This document shows, in pieces, positions 21,880 through 33,600 of a stretch of 64,000 bases of DNA (its first letter is position 1; every line of letters begins with the position of its first letter). The notes under the pieces are model-generated. The model was not told where the DNA came from and did not search any database. It saw only the letters and a list, made by a program, of their open reading frames with translations. The stretch is from Gnetum montanum (lineage: Eukaryota > Streptophyta > Gnetopsida > Gnetales > Gnetaceae), in assembly GCA_015680685.1 (NCBI GenBank), contig MNCI01010828.1, forward strand, positions 228,460-292,459, read 5' to 3'. The position numbers and the translations under genes are program-made.

Positions 21880-24145
21880 AATTGATCATGAATGTACAAC
21901 CCTCGTAGCATTTCGTTGTTACAGCTATGGAGGAATCTCACCCTACATGGATAGAGCAGAAGGTAACTAGGTTGAAGGTGGGGGTGTATGTGCAAAGGGA
22001 TCAAAGGATGATATGGATATGAATATGGATTTTTCCCTTGAGTAGATGGTGAATGTGTTTGGTGGTACTTTGAAGGGTAATAGTAATGTTAAAATTATGT
22101 ATGACTTCCAGAACTTCTAGGAGAGATGGGCTACTAAACATAGTACCCATATGGATTTGGTTGCCTATAAGGGTACTACTACCTTGGTGGTGGTATTCCC
22201 CACGATTGTGGTTGGTACAATTGTTGGTATTATTCATAAGGTTGTGGAGGAGTTCCACTTGGGTAGTAAGCTTGTTGTTATTGGTGGAACTACCTTGGAT
22301 TTCCTTCAGGATAAGGCAATTATCTTGAGTTTACCTACATGCTAGGCAAGGATTCAGTGCATACATTCTAGACTCTTGTAAGTGTGACATCATAGGGAAA
22401 CATCCCTTTGGATGTCCGTATTGACAGATGTCACATTCTATTTCATCATCAAAGTTAGACTCCATGAATTCCTCAACTACAACCACTTTGCCCTTACCTC
22501 TTTGGTAGGCATGTTTAGCTTCTTTTTGCCTCCTGCAATTATGGTCACTACTTTGCTCTTTGAATTCTTCAACAATCTTCAAAGTGGTTTGAAACGTTTC
22601 ATCTAAAGAGTCCCATAGCTTGTCAACCTTGGCTGAGATGTTAAAAAAACATTTATGGATGGGCAAGGTCTTTCTATTTACCACTTCATTGAGCAGTGAC
22701 TCATTATCACAAAATTGGACCTTTTGTTTTCTAATGGAAGGATCCCTGTTATACTCTTTAGCACTTTCTCTTTTTCGTAGCTCACCTTCTTCTTTTGCTA
22801 CCTACTCAATTAGCCTTTGAATCTAATGAGCTCTCAATCTAGACAATCTTCCTTGGGCATACACCCAAGGGTTCTTCATGTTTTTGCTTTGAGACCATCT
22901 ATGATGTGGTGAAGTTGTTCCCTTTGAGAATAACCATGGCTAGGACATTGATGTAAAAGTGTATAATATCGGCCCATGGTGGCATCCAAGGGTTTGTGTA
23001 TTCCTTGTTTCCAACCTTGGATTTTCCTTCTCAGATTAGACACTTTGGAGTATGTCTAATATTTATTATTGAATAGTTCAAACATGGTACTCCATCTGTG
23101 GATAGATTCTGGCTCTAAGGATTGGTACGAACTTTCAGCTTCTTTGATGAATGTCCTTGGGAAAAGCTTGAGTTTCTACCACTCATTTTCTATGTTCTAT
23201 AGGGCAGAGGCATCTTGAAAAGCTTGTAGATGTGTCTATGAATTGGAGTTATATTCCCCCTCAAATCTTGGGATATTGTTCATGTCTAAGCACTTAATAT
23301 GCTTGGTTGGGATTTTAACTACCTTTGTAATGTTGAGCATACTTCAAATCGTCAATAGAGGTTCATCATCCTCATTACATCAATGATGGTTTTAGCCACC
23401 CCTTTAGTTTTGATGGTCTTCACGATTATTATTATCTTAGTGATCACCTTCATCATGGTTGTTTTGATGATGGCTTCCATGAGAACCATCAAATGAAGAG
23501 GAATATTTGAAATTGGATGAAGAGGATGAAGAAGAAGGTGGACCACCACCACCATTGTGGTAGCTGCCATCACTCTTATGCTTGTTATGATTATTGTCCT
23601 TAGATCTCTTATCAATGTGATGCTTGCTTGAGTCTCAACCTTGGCTGTCACTTTTTCCTAAACCCAATTTATGAATAGTGGATTGTAGAGTTAGGTTTAC
23701 ACCCTTGCCATCAGTAACAAGGGATGGAGAATCATCATGGTAAGAAACTTCCAAGGGAGGATCCTCATTGTCATTTTGATCTAGTAAGAACAAGGGGTTA
23801 GTGAAATTTTTTCCCTTTGTAGCATCGTGGAGCTTCTCTCGATGTCGATCTCATTTGTGTTGTGTTTCAGTTGGATAGTAGTTTTGAGTATCATATCCAT
23901 CCACAACATATTCTTTGTGAAGATCTACTATGCCCAAATTCTTAAGGGTTTTGAATAGAATCCTAGGCACAGATCTATCAGGGGGCAAGACGATATTGCC
24001 CTACATATCACAACCATATTAGTTGTTCATCCTGATGTAGGATGAAGGTGAAGTTTAGCACAAACTCATCTGGATGAGTGTAGACCACTTTACACTCTTG
24101 TGGAACTGGTGGTTTGGTATCTTTTCATTTGTGAGAAGAAGACAT
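21880..24145 (-). pseudogene. gag: gag polyprotein, element 1
   Basis: Minus ATG at 24145 (MSSSHK). Blocks: PPVPQECKVVYTHPDEFVLN and FTFILHQDEQL; a Ser/Asn/His/Asp-rich stretch near 23650-23400; capsid with NIPRFEGEYNS, LQAFQDASAL, Y-SLEPESIHRW, LRRKIQGWKQ, YTLLHQCPSHGYSQREQLHH (pattern of the Retrotrans_gag family, PF03732); and the nucleocapsid knuckle CDICQYGHPKGC near 22440. Stops and frame shifts throughout. The low-complexity region also produces spurious frames (MTAKVETQASITLI). Confidence 0.87.
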
Positions 24146-24280
24146 TTTACAATGTAAAATAAAATGTCAGTGTGCTTTTATAATTTTATGTATAGTGGGA
24201 GTGGTATTGACCTTAAGGTTTGTACAATGATATTAATGGTATTCACTTAAACCTAAATAACACACATTCCACAAACAAAG

Positions 24281-24298
24281 TCCTCAGCAATGGTGCTA
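24281..24298 (-). other. tRNA-Asp primer-binding site, element 1
   Basis: The minus strand next to the LTR reads TTAGCACCATTGCTGAGGAC. All differences from TTGGCGCCGTTGCCGGGGA are G-to-A or C-to-T, and both CpGs are lost. Confidence 0.8.
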
Positions 24299-24299
24299 A

Positions 24300-25187
24300 T
24301 GATGAGTGGTGAGGTACTCCTACACCCAACCATACGAATCATGAAGCATTCATGTGTGATCCAATTGACTTCCATGAACTTTATCATTTTTGGTGCACTA
24401 GTCCTTTAGGAAGTGAATCCTACCTTAAGGTCAATTGTTGTCTTCCCAATTACACTTGTGATGTACGTTGGTATGGTTAAGTGTAACTGAGGCATCTGAT
24501 TTTTATCATTTTATGTTTTATAGTTTGGTGCTCAAAATGTGGATAAAAGGAATTTAATTAATGAAAAAAAAATTAACTAATTAACTAGCATTTAACTATT
24601 ACTAACATAAACATCCAATCCCACTTTCTATACATGTTCTAAACCCATGTATCCACTGCTGGGTGACCAAGCACTACACTACTGGGCATACCAAGCAATA
24701 TCACTACTAGGATTACTAGGCGAATACGTGTTACACTCAAGGCAGTTGTACTTATCTGGTTAGTCTATCTAGCTTAATTACTTCATTAACGTAATAATTG
24801 AAAAATATTTAATAAATAATTGAAAGCATTAAATGTATAAATGAAATAACTAATCTATTCAAAGTGCTACAAGGTTTATTAGAATGCTGGTCTTTATTAC
24901 TGCACACACTGTCATGCTCAAGTACAACAATGCTCAAATAAAGATCTGTACACTCAATGACTTCTGCTACGGGCACTCAAGGAAAAATTTCAACTTCCAA
25001 ATGGAAAACTTCTAAGAGCTTCATTATAACTACAATCTCTAATTGTCATAAATGCAACTGCAAGTGCATATTTATAGCTGAAAACCAACACTATATCGAT
25101 AGGGCCTCATCGATGCATGGTAAGATGCATCAATTAGGCCTCATCAATGAGGCCTCGTCAATGCAGCCAACTAAACAGGACTCATTA
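24300..25187 (-). repeat. 5' LTR of element 1
   Basis: 888 bp, TGATGAGTGG to CTCATTA (the terminal CA is changed to TA), followed by target duplication GTTGA. U3 has GGCCTCATCGATGCATGG and repeats of TCAATGAGGCCTCGTCAATG. TATA minus CTATAAATATGC near 25079-25068. It is shorter than the 3' LTR, mainly in the U3 repeats. Confidence 0.92.
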
Positions 25188-25212
25188 GTTGATGTTAATG
25201 ATAAGAATAGGA

Positions 25213-25880
25213 TGTTGAACCCAAAAATTATTTATTTAAAAATAAGAAACTAGAGTACAAAAGTAAAGGAGTACTACAAAAAGGAGAAACTTCAAATCAA
25301 CAAAAAAAAGGCCTATGTAACAATGTTGTCCCTAACACGTTGTCCAACACCCTGAGACTTCCTCAAGTAGGTTCAGATTTAGGACAAAACTTAAGAGGAT
25401 TATGTCTTAGCAAACAAAAAACCTAAAACACATACTAACAAATAACTTGTTAGTGTTAGCATGTGATCTAAGCAGTGTATATAAAACTCAAATATGCATT
25501 TCTAATGATATAAGCTAAATATCTCTTCCTTGCTCCACTAATGTGAACACCATGGGGACTACCAACTAAACCCTCTAGATTCATCATCACAAGCTAGTAA
25601 TTAGTGTTTCTCTCTTATGAGTTCCTGCAATGTTGCATAGCATGTGCCATGACATATCCAACTTAAACCCCAATGTAGAGTTGAAGTACACAACCCTCCT
25701 AGACAAAGTCCTATTGAGTAGGGTACTAAGGAAGGTTGTAGCTCCTTCTTACTAATGCATAAAACTACCATGTTAGTATGGTTTTGAAGAAAAAAGGAGT
25801 ATAGGACTCTTTATGCCCTCACACTACCCAATCCATGGTGGAGGTAGTAGGCCACCATAAATCATGCTTCCTCTTTTATA
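25213..25880 (-). repeat. probable 3' LTR of chromovirus G
   Basis: Inferred from the minus-strand purine tract AAGAGGGGGAGGAT (25881-25894) directly followed by TATAAAAGAGG, and a left end TGTTGAACCC (minus ...GGGTTCAACA). About 668 bp. There is no second LTR in the window to confirm it. A TG-to-TA change at the start is assumed. Confidence 0.5.
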
Positions 25881-25894
25881 ATCCTCCCCCTCTT
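25881..25894 (-). other. polypurine tract of chromovirus G
   Basis: Minus strand AAGAGGGGGAGGAT, a typical plus-strand primer tract next to the presumed 3' LTR. Confidence 0.6.
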
Positions 25895-25899
25895 AAAAT

Positions 25900-27612
25900 A
25901 AGTGATGATCTTAGAGCATAGCTTGTTAACCCACGAGGCTAATACACTATAACTAAAGGAGAATTCTATCAATTCTAGGGAAGTAAGTCATGTTACATAA
26001 AATCAGATTTGAAGGACCTTAGGATTTGAAACATCCAACTGCTAGGGTCAATGAACTTAAAGCTCATTATTAAACTTGACCATCTTTCCAAGATTTAGAT
26101 TCCTCATAGCATATGACACGCAAACCAAGAATGGTATCACTCAAGACTTGGTATGTCCACCCTTTCATATATTGCCTAAGATGCAGAACTTATAGAAGGA
26201 TTTATAAGTAGTTTTTTGTAGTGACATGATAGGACATGTTGACCAAAAGGGAGCAATGAATTCAAGGCATTTCTTAAATTATTTTCTCTTAAGGCCTAAG
26301 GGTCTCAAGATCATGATAGTTTCATACCTATATGAAACTTGAGCCCCATCACCTATAGAGTCCTTTAAAAGACTTTAGGCATCCCCTAACTTAAGATGAG
26401 CCTTCACAAGAATACATCCACTAGATCCTAGAAGTCACAATATGCCATGCCTCTTCTGGCCTAGTCGGTTCTCATTTTCTATAAGTTTTTTTTTTCACTA
26501 TATATGGGGACCCCCTACCCATCATTGGAACAACCATGATGGAAGATCGATTACTTGCTCTAGATAGAAGTCCATAATCAAGTGTTCCTAGGGCCTCAAA
26601 CATTCTAGCAACTTCCAATTTTCATATGAGTTTGAATGGTATCTCTAGTGGACAAGGAATTCCACTTTCATCTCAAGACCTTGCCTAGTGATCTTAAAGT
26701 TTTTAAGCAGTCAAATTTCTTGTCTTATATTGATTCAATACAAGGCTACTTTCAGATTAAGAGACTTCTTTGAAGATAACGAAGCCCATTGGGCAATAAC
26801 TTTAGCATGTTGACATGGAAAATAGAATGGACTTCGTTCATATGGATTGGTAGCTAAAGCTTGTAAGTGATAGGATTAATCTTATCGATAATTTGGAAGG
26901 TACCATCATGCTATCATATTAATTTAGATGTAGTTTCCTATTTTGGTTTAAATTGGTGAGGATCTAATTTTAGAAGGACCCAATCTTCAACATTAAATTC
27001 ATGGGACTGAAACTTATGGTATGCATACTTTTTCATATGTTGCACAACCCTCTCTAGACAATCCTTTGCAGTTTCAACATTTTTAGATCATACTTTTAAA
27101 AACTCATCAGCTAAATGGTGTCAAACCTACAAGTTGGGAGAAACCATATGTAGGATAATTAGCCATATTCCCATTAGCAATTCTACTAGAGAAAACTTTA
27201 TAGCTAAGGACTTCTAGATATTATAGCTTAGTTAAGAGATTTCCAACAAAATAGGCAAATTATTTTGATCACTATGGACATAATGCCAAAGGCACTTCTT
27301 GAGTACATGATTCACATGCTTCATTTTGCATCTGTTTATGGGTGGAAACTAGTAGATAGCTTGAGGGTGGTTCCCATCATACCAAATGAGGACTACCAAA
27401 AGGTACTTGTAAACTTGCAATCCTGATCTAATACTATGCTCATTTGTAGCCTAAAATATTTGATCACACTATCAAAGAAATATGTTGCCATGTCCTCTAC
27501 TAAACATTAGGCTAGATAGAAGATGCATATGGTAAACGTAGAAAATTTATCCACCTAGTATAATGCTACTTAGGCATTACAAATTTGGTAGGCCTATAAT
27601 AAAGTCCATGGC
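25900..27612 (-). pseudogene. pol: integrase C half and tail, chromovirus G
   Basis: At the junction with element 2 the minus strand reads AMDFIIGLP, the start of the integrase core. The second part includes SHEFNVEDWVLLKLDPHQFK, FQIIDKINPITYKL and HSIFHVNMLKLLP, matching the chromovirus integrase C-terminal signature (D-W-V-x-L-x-L, then G-P-F-Q-I-x-x-I, then H-x-V/I-F-H-V-S-x-L-K). A chromodomain would follow at about 26700-26500; the blocks there are too decayed to claim it. Many stops. Confidence 0.75.
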
Positions 27613-28479
27613 TGATGAGCAGTGAATACCCCTATGCTCCACCATATGAATCACTAAGCATGTATGCATGATCTAGTGGAATTCCATGAACTCCTTGTCT
27701 TCCAATGCACTAGCCTCTAAGAAGTGAACTTTTCCTAACAATCATTTGTTCTATTCCCAATTACACTTGTGATGTGGAAGGGTCTGGTTAAGTGTAATTA
27801 AGGCATATGATTTTTTATTATTTTATGTCTTATGTTCCTGGTGCTTAAAATAGATAAATGAAATAATTTAATGGTAAGTTAATCTAATTGATTAATTAAT
27901 CTCTAACTATTCCTAACATAAGTATCTGGTCCCACTTTTCATATACATCCTAAACACATGTTGGGTTATCAAATGTTAAGCATCTTTGGGATTATCAAGC
28001 ATCATGTGCATGCTCGAAGTGGTCATACTTATGTACTTACTTAACTACTATTTAACCTAGCTAGCTTAGTTTAACTTAATTAACTTAATTACTTTAAAGC
28101 ATTAAGTAAAATTTCATAAAACATTAAATGCATGAATAAAACATTCAATCTAGAAAAAGTGCTACAAGGTTTATCAAAAAGCTCATCTTTATTATGACAC
28201 ACATTGTCATGCTTAGGTACAATAGTGCTTAAATAAAGATCTATACACTCAATGACTCTTGTTGTAGGCACTTGGGAAATATTCTATCTTTAGGGAAAAG
28301 AAATTGTAAGAGCTCTACTACTCTATGACAAGACCTATTGCCTAAACATAGTGGGAGAGCATGTATTTGTAGACAAAAATTGACACTACATCAACGAGGC
28401 CATGTCGACACATTAAATCATGCATCAACAGGGCTTGATTGATGAGGTTGAATCAATGCGGCTAATCCATGATTCATCA
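27613..28479 (-). repeat. 3' LTR of element 2
   Basis: 867 bp, TGATGAGCAG to GATTCATCA. The TATA site is changed to CTACAAATAC here (intact in the 5' LTR near 40620-40611). U3 has CATCAACGAGGCC-type repeats. The sense strand carries a short open frame (28271-28089, IECIDLYLSTIVPKH) that recurs in other LTRs. Confidence 0.9.
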
Positions 28480-28559
28480 TACCCTGATGACTGAATGAAA
28501 ACTTGTCCTTGAGTTCTTTACAAATGTGGGAAGGTATGAAATTATTGACTGACGATAAA

Positions 28560-31521
28560 CATATGAAAACATAAATAAACACAATCAAACACTAAGTGCT
28601 CAAGTGCATGGATATACAATCATTACAAAATAAAATACTAGGAAAAGATTTAATAAACACATTCTCCTCTAATGGTGTGAAGATGATGGAGAAGTTTAAA
28701 TGATCCTAGGCAGTGAAGGCTCCTAAGGTTCTAAGGGATCTTCTCTTGCTTTAGGTGCACTTAGTGGTTGATGTTATTATGGATGTCCTACTACGGTTGC
28801 AACTTTTGGTGGAAGATGAATGCATCCAAAAATGCCTTCATGTTCTCCTCCTTATTCCTAAGATCATGCATAGTCCACATAGCTTTGCCAATGTGGGCTA
28901 GAATGGGCACATCCCAAGGACAAGGCATTATCAAGAACAACTCCTTAACATTGACAAACTAGGCAGAAAATTGTTTGTGCTCAATGTCAAATGCCCTAAC
29001 TTGATTGCACCCTATAATTCCTGGTAGTCATTCATTCTTTTAGCTAGGTTCTCAATAGTTGATCATTGATTTGTAGATCTTGCTATGAGAACTTGAAGTT
29101 TAGTGTTTATAGTCTCAAGCTTTTGCTTGGTTTCCTTGTCGTGCTTAAACTTTGCCTCATACAAAAAGTACTAGTTGGTCACCTATTTTTCCCATTCTAA
29201 CCAACGTCACCTAGTAGTTAGCATAGCTAGGTTTGTGTATTGGAGATTGGTGAGCTCCATATATTCAGTCATCTCTTTTATCTACAACTCCTTCATGTGG
29301 ATCTTTGCTTTGTTGTAGGCATTTATCCCATCAATGATAGGTTACCATACTTCTCTTCGTTTGTAGAGTTGCTGGAGGGCCTCATTGACTTTTACCTTAG
29401 CCATTTGGATATGTTTCTCTTTAACTTCTTTCTATAGGCTGACCTAATCTTTGTAATGATCTTTGACTCTCTTAAATTTAAGATCCTCATTCTTCCATGT
29501 GGCAATTTCAATTGCATATTTCTAGCATAAGGCATGAACTTCCTTCATGGAGAGATTTCTATTCTTTGTTGCCAATATCCTAAGCTTAATGTTGACCCTG
29601 GCTAGCTATCCCTACTATTGATAGATAAATTCTTACAATTGTTGTTTTTTTGGATTAACATTTCAGAGGTGATGATTTTTTGGAGATAGTACCTCATTTT
29701 CTTGGTGCATCTAGACAAAGTCCTTTTAAACTAAATATGTTTTGGCCTTGGCCATGGACTAGTCAAAGATAACCATCACCATCCCTACATCTACTTGTTT
29801 GAGTTGAAAGATTCATCTCTTGTTAATGCAGGGTTGAGAAGTGTGGAGTTAACAAAATAGACACTTAGTTCAACAACCTCTGCAACCAAATGTTGGTTTT
29901 GTGCTTGAGTCATTTCAAGTTATCCTTCTAGAATTATGCACTTGCCCTTTGCTTCAAGCAGCTTCGATTGGGTTGCTATGATGTTACCTGGAAAATCAAA
30001 GATATCTCACATCAGTTGCCCAATTCCCACCAGTCAGTCTAGCAATTCTTCATGCTAGGTTGCATTCAATTTTTTGCTAACAATCGCTACAGATGTTTGT
30101 ACATCTTTGATTGCAGAAAAATTTGGTACAGAGGCTACAGGTCTGTTCAAAGCTTCAACGATTCTGTGAACCACCACTTTTTCTACTGTCTCTTGCGCTT
30201 GGTGCTACATCACCAAGATAGTTGCCCCTTCACCCTTCTCTAAGTATATCAAAAATTTAGAAGCATTTCCAAAGATGTCTAGGAATTGTTGTTGTTATGA
30301 GAGAGACACCATCACCTATTGGCCACAAGGATTTGACCTCATAGGTAGTTGCATTCTTTGGATTGAGAATATTGGCCCACCATCCTCCATCTTGCTTATC
30401 ATTCAAGCCATTTCATTGAGATTGCTCATTACAAGTTGGTACATAGATGGGTCCCCACCACTAGTCCCTGCTCGTAGCTCTCACTCATGCAGGATCTATT
30501 CTTAGATTTTGTGCAAGTGCTCAATGGTTGCATGGGTCTCTGGAGGTGGCTGCTTCTCTTTTTTTTTGATACAGTAGGGGTCTTATCCTTCATCATCTCA
30601 AACCAAGAAGTGATCTAAGTATGTCTATGTGTGTCATTGGTGTAGTAGACTATCCCTACTATCTTGTAGAGTTTTTTTAATCAAGCATGGAAATGGAAGG
30701 ATTTTCCTTCCACATTCATTCTCCTTAAAATGCTTCTTTATCTCTAGATAAATTAGTTGGTGAAGGTTAACAGGGAATTTCCCACTTAAGGCAACATAGG
30801 CATGGGCAAAGAAGGTTGTTACCTTGTTGGGCCTCACTGTCAAATTGAGGTGATAGGCTACTATCTTGAAGTATATTTGCTCTGTCAGTGTGAAACCACC
30901 AAACTCCTTATGGTCAACCCCATAACACCACTAAGTCCACTCCCTTTTTTCCTTAGGGTCTACTTGTGTTGATATTTCTGTGAAATGAGTGGTAAAATTA
31001 GGTAGGCCAAGAGTTTGCACAATTACTTCTACAGAATAATACATGTGAATGTTCATGATTCTCATAATGGCTCCTATCTTTTTGCTATTCTAGAAGAGAT
31101 ATGTCTCTCCTATGTACCACTCCCCACTGGTAGTGATGATTGGCTACATGGGAGAGCCTTGCAATTGTGTGTTGGCTATTGGTGGAGCATTTTCCAAAAA
31201 TGGTCCAAAGTTTAGTTCTTAAAGAACTAAGCATTGAACATTGCAAGGCTTAATCATGTCCAAGAAAGCTTGTGTCAGTGTGACCACAAGTTTTTGTATT
31301 GGCTTTGATGCCTCTTCCCTTTGGGATTGTTTTGTGGCACCCCCTTCTTTTGGAATCTATTGAATAGATTCCACTTTAGGCTTCTCCCAAAGAAGTCCCA
31401 TTGTATGAGTTTTTGCTGCCTACTCCTAAGCTTATTCTTACTGTGCCCTTTTTGTTCTAGGTCATTTTTCCCTCAACTATGATGGTCCTCCTTCCTACGA
31501 GTGTTTTGGTCTAGGTGCCAT
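28560..31521 (-). pseudogene. ORF3, longest copy, element 2
   Basis: Starts at the minus ATG at 31521 (MAPRPK), just after TTACAG. N-terminal part: EGGPS, MGLLWEKPKVES, VTLTQAFLDMIK, SGEWYIGETYLF, KEFGGFTLTEQIYFKIVAYH, LNLTVRPNKVTTFFAHAYVA, LSGKFPVNLHQLIYLEIKK and KILPFPCLIKK (about 30840-30650). These resemble PF20167 (putative plant transposon protein). C-terminal part, about 29900-28700: Lys/Glu-rich helix likely to form coiled coils (VNIKLRILATKNRNLSMKE, EVKEKHIQMAKVKVNEALQQ). About 900-980 codons with many stops. It has the position of the Athila env-like gene; no signal peptide or membrane segment is visible. Function unknown. Confidence 0.7.
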
Positions 31522-31797
31522 CTGTAATCACAACATGACCAAAGATTAGCACTTAATGTGTAACTTTTAAAGCATTGGGGACACCTTATCTCTTGGGGTA
31601 GTTACACTTGGCTAAGTTGTGACCATGGTTGATTTGATCATTTTAATTATTATTTTAATATTAATAATTAATTTAGGTTTACTAGAGTTTGTTGAAAAGG
31701 TTAAACTCTTATCATTTAATATTATTTTATTCATTAACCATTTGCAGGAGTTAGAAAAATTTTGAAAAATTTCCGGCCCCCATGACTAAGAGCTTAC
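31522..31797 (-). other. candidate intron before ORF3, element 2
   Basis: Minus strand: donor CCGAAG|GTAAGCTC at 31797, acceptor TTGTGATTACAG at 31522, then ATGGCACC. 276 bp, AT-rich. Both sites agree with plant consensus. This is the best preserved copy. Confidence 0.6.
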
Positions 31798-31944
31798 CTT
31801 CGGTAGCTACATGATCAAAGAATGGAGTGATTTGGACAATCGATGTGAGAGTTATGGGCTATGGAAGGTTTTGGGCTCTAAAAAATTACAAAAAATCCCC
31901 TTTTGTTTTGAAGCAAATGACAATAATTTTCAAAGTGTTGGATG

Positions 31945-32045
31945 GTATTTATAGAATTTTTGGGCTACATTGATGGGGCCTAGTCAATGAGGTTGAGTTG
32001 ACACAGTCAGTTGCATTGACTAGGCCTAGTCAACATGGCTATTAA
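31945..32045 (-). promoter_or_regulatory. candidate internal promoter for ORF3, element 2
   Basis: Minus TATA box CTATAAATACC (about 31954-31944). Upstream lie dyads GACTAGGCCTAGTCAA and GGCCTAGTCAATGAGG (31975-32035). The layout (dyads, TATA, exon of about 120 bp, donor) matches elements 1 and E. Confidence 0.5.
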
Positions 32046-33600
32046 CCACCATTGACTTTGTCAAAATTTGAGAAATATAAGGAGTTTTTGAATAAAATTA
32101 GGGTTAAATGAAAGCCCAGAAAGCCAAGAACATGATGAAAACATTAGAAGAGGGTGTTAAAGATTAGAAATTTAAGAGATAAATGGAGAACGAGATTTCA
32201 TGAATAAGAATGCCTTAAGGAGCACATGGTTGGATGCACAATGGGGCACATGATGATTGCGACAATTTTTAAGAGTAAGGAACTTAACTAACCAAATCAC
32301 AAGATATGCAAGCAAGTCCTCCCCATAGTGACATGTGCCATTTTTCCTTGTATAACCTCAACAAAATTGTTCATGAGCCCCATCGTTGATTCATGGTTAT
32401 GAAAAGTTAAAGATCAAAGTAGAAGAATCTATTCAAGAAATTTAACATGTCAAACTAATACATTAGACAAAAACATGGATAATTGGTAGTGAGGTGAGTT
32501 ATGCAAAGCTTTGATGGATGAAATGAAGAATGGAATGGAAGTTTCAATCATGGTCACATGAAGTCCCTTGTGAAATTGGTGGTTAAATGATCTAATAAAG
32601 TCCAACCTTAGTCCAGACCAAAACTAACCACTTTTAGTGACTTCACATTGCCACTCTAGGATTGGTCCATCCCCTCAAGACATAAGAATGCTTCTATGGA
32701 TAACCACCACACCTTATTAAAGAAGAAAAGAGAATTAGAGAGTGAGAAAGGGCCTTAGTTAGAGGGGACCTTCAGGCATGGATGCATGTCTTTATAGTCC
32801 CATAAACAGTGCTTGTAGCCCATTTATTTTGTCTAAGGGGTATGCTTTGAATTCCCATCATGTCTTATTTTTTTCTTTTTGTGATGGGAACCACACCATG
32901 CAAAGACTTATTCAACTTCCTATTATTGGTCAACATGAAATGGTAAGAAGTCCACCAAAACACACATGCACTCAAGCAAGTAGATAGGCACAAAGAGTAG
33001 AGAATCCCCTTGAAGTCACACCCTTTTCAAACTTTTGAATCTTTCTCAAGCTTGGAAACTACCAAGGTCACTAGTTTGTTAAAGTTTTATTATTAATGAA
33101 AATGGACCTTATATTCCCAAAACTAGAAAAACCATAGAGTTTATGGTTGGGTGGATGACGTAGACTCACTGCTTATTCCATGAAAAGGAAACAACATCTT
33201 AGTTATTGGCCACCAAAATTTTAAAATAGAAACTAGACATTAGAAAAAAAAAACATTAAGTGCAAACCACCATTAGTAACTAGCAATAGCATCACCATGT
33301 TTTGTTGGCAATATGGCACTTTATTAGCAAAAAATAATGAAAAATCACACCAAAATAAAGGAAAATATATAAAAAATTGAAAAATATTTGAAAAAAGATA
33401 AAATGTACTAATGATGTTGTAAAAAAAAATTGGAAAAACTAATAAAGTAAAAACAAAAAGGTGTAAGGTAAAGAAGGTGTAAAACAAAAAGTTGTAAAAA
33501 TAACAAAGTGCAAAAAAAAAAAAGAAAGTGTAAAACAAAAAGATGAAAAACTAAGAAGCCATTTATAATGGTTAGTATGGAGGGCTATCTCTTCCATAAC
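32046..33600. other. conserved spacer, hairpin and T-rich tract, element 2
   Basis: No gene. The hairpin has arms TTCCCATCA (32852-32860) and TGATGGGAA (32882-32890), 9 perfect pairs with a 21-base T-rich loop. Blocks GCTTGTAGCCCATTTATTT and ACCACACCATGC are shared with other copies. About 33320-33560 is T-rich on the sense strand, giving a spurious Phe-rich open frame at 33538-33233. Confidence 0.7.

Larger units (their letters stand above)
13832..25187 (-). mobile_element. Athila-like Ty3 retrotransposon 1
   Basis: 11.36 kb with both LTRs, primer site, gag, protease, RT/RNase H, integrase, spacer, truncated ORF3 and polypurine tract. Target duplication GTTGA at 13827-13831 and 25188-25192, exact. 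Every frame is broken. Integrase zinc finger, FMDDFS RT motif and tRNA-Asp site place it in the Athila/Tat branch of non-chromodomain Ty3 elements. An additional ORF after integrase is typical of Athila. Confidence 0.93.

Noticed and set aside
23352-23651. 99-codon frame rich in Ile/Met/Thr within gag of element 1 (also 59435-59731)
   Set aside because: Wrong-frame reading of the Ser/His/Asn low-complexity part of gag.
33233-33538. 101-codon Phe-rich minus-strand frame that looks like a membrane protein
   Set aside because: It lies in the T-rich tract after pol. Low-complexity T runs give Phe/Leu codons, and the same tract in other copies has no conserved frame.
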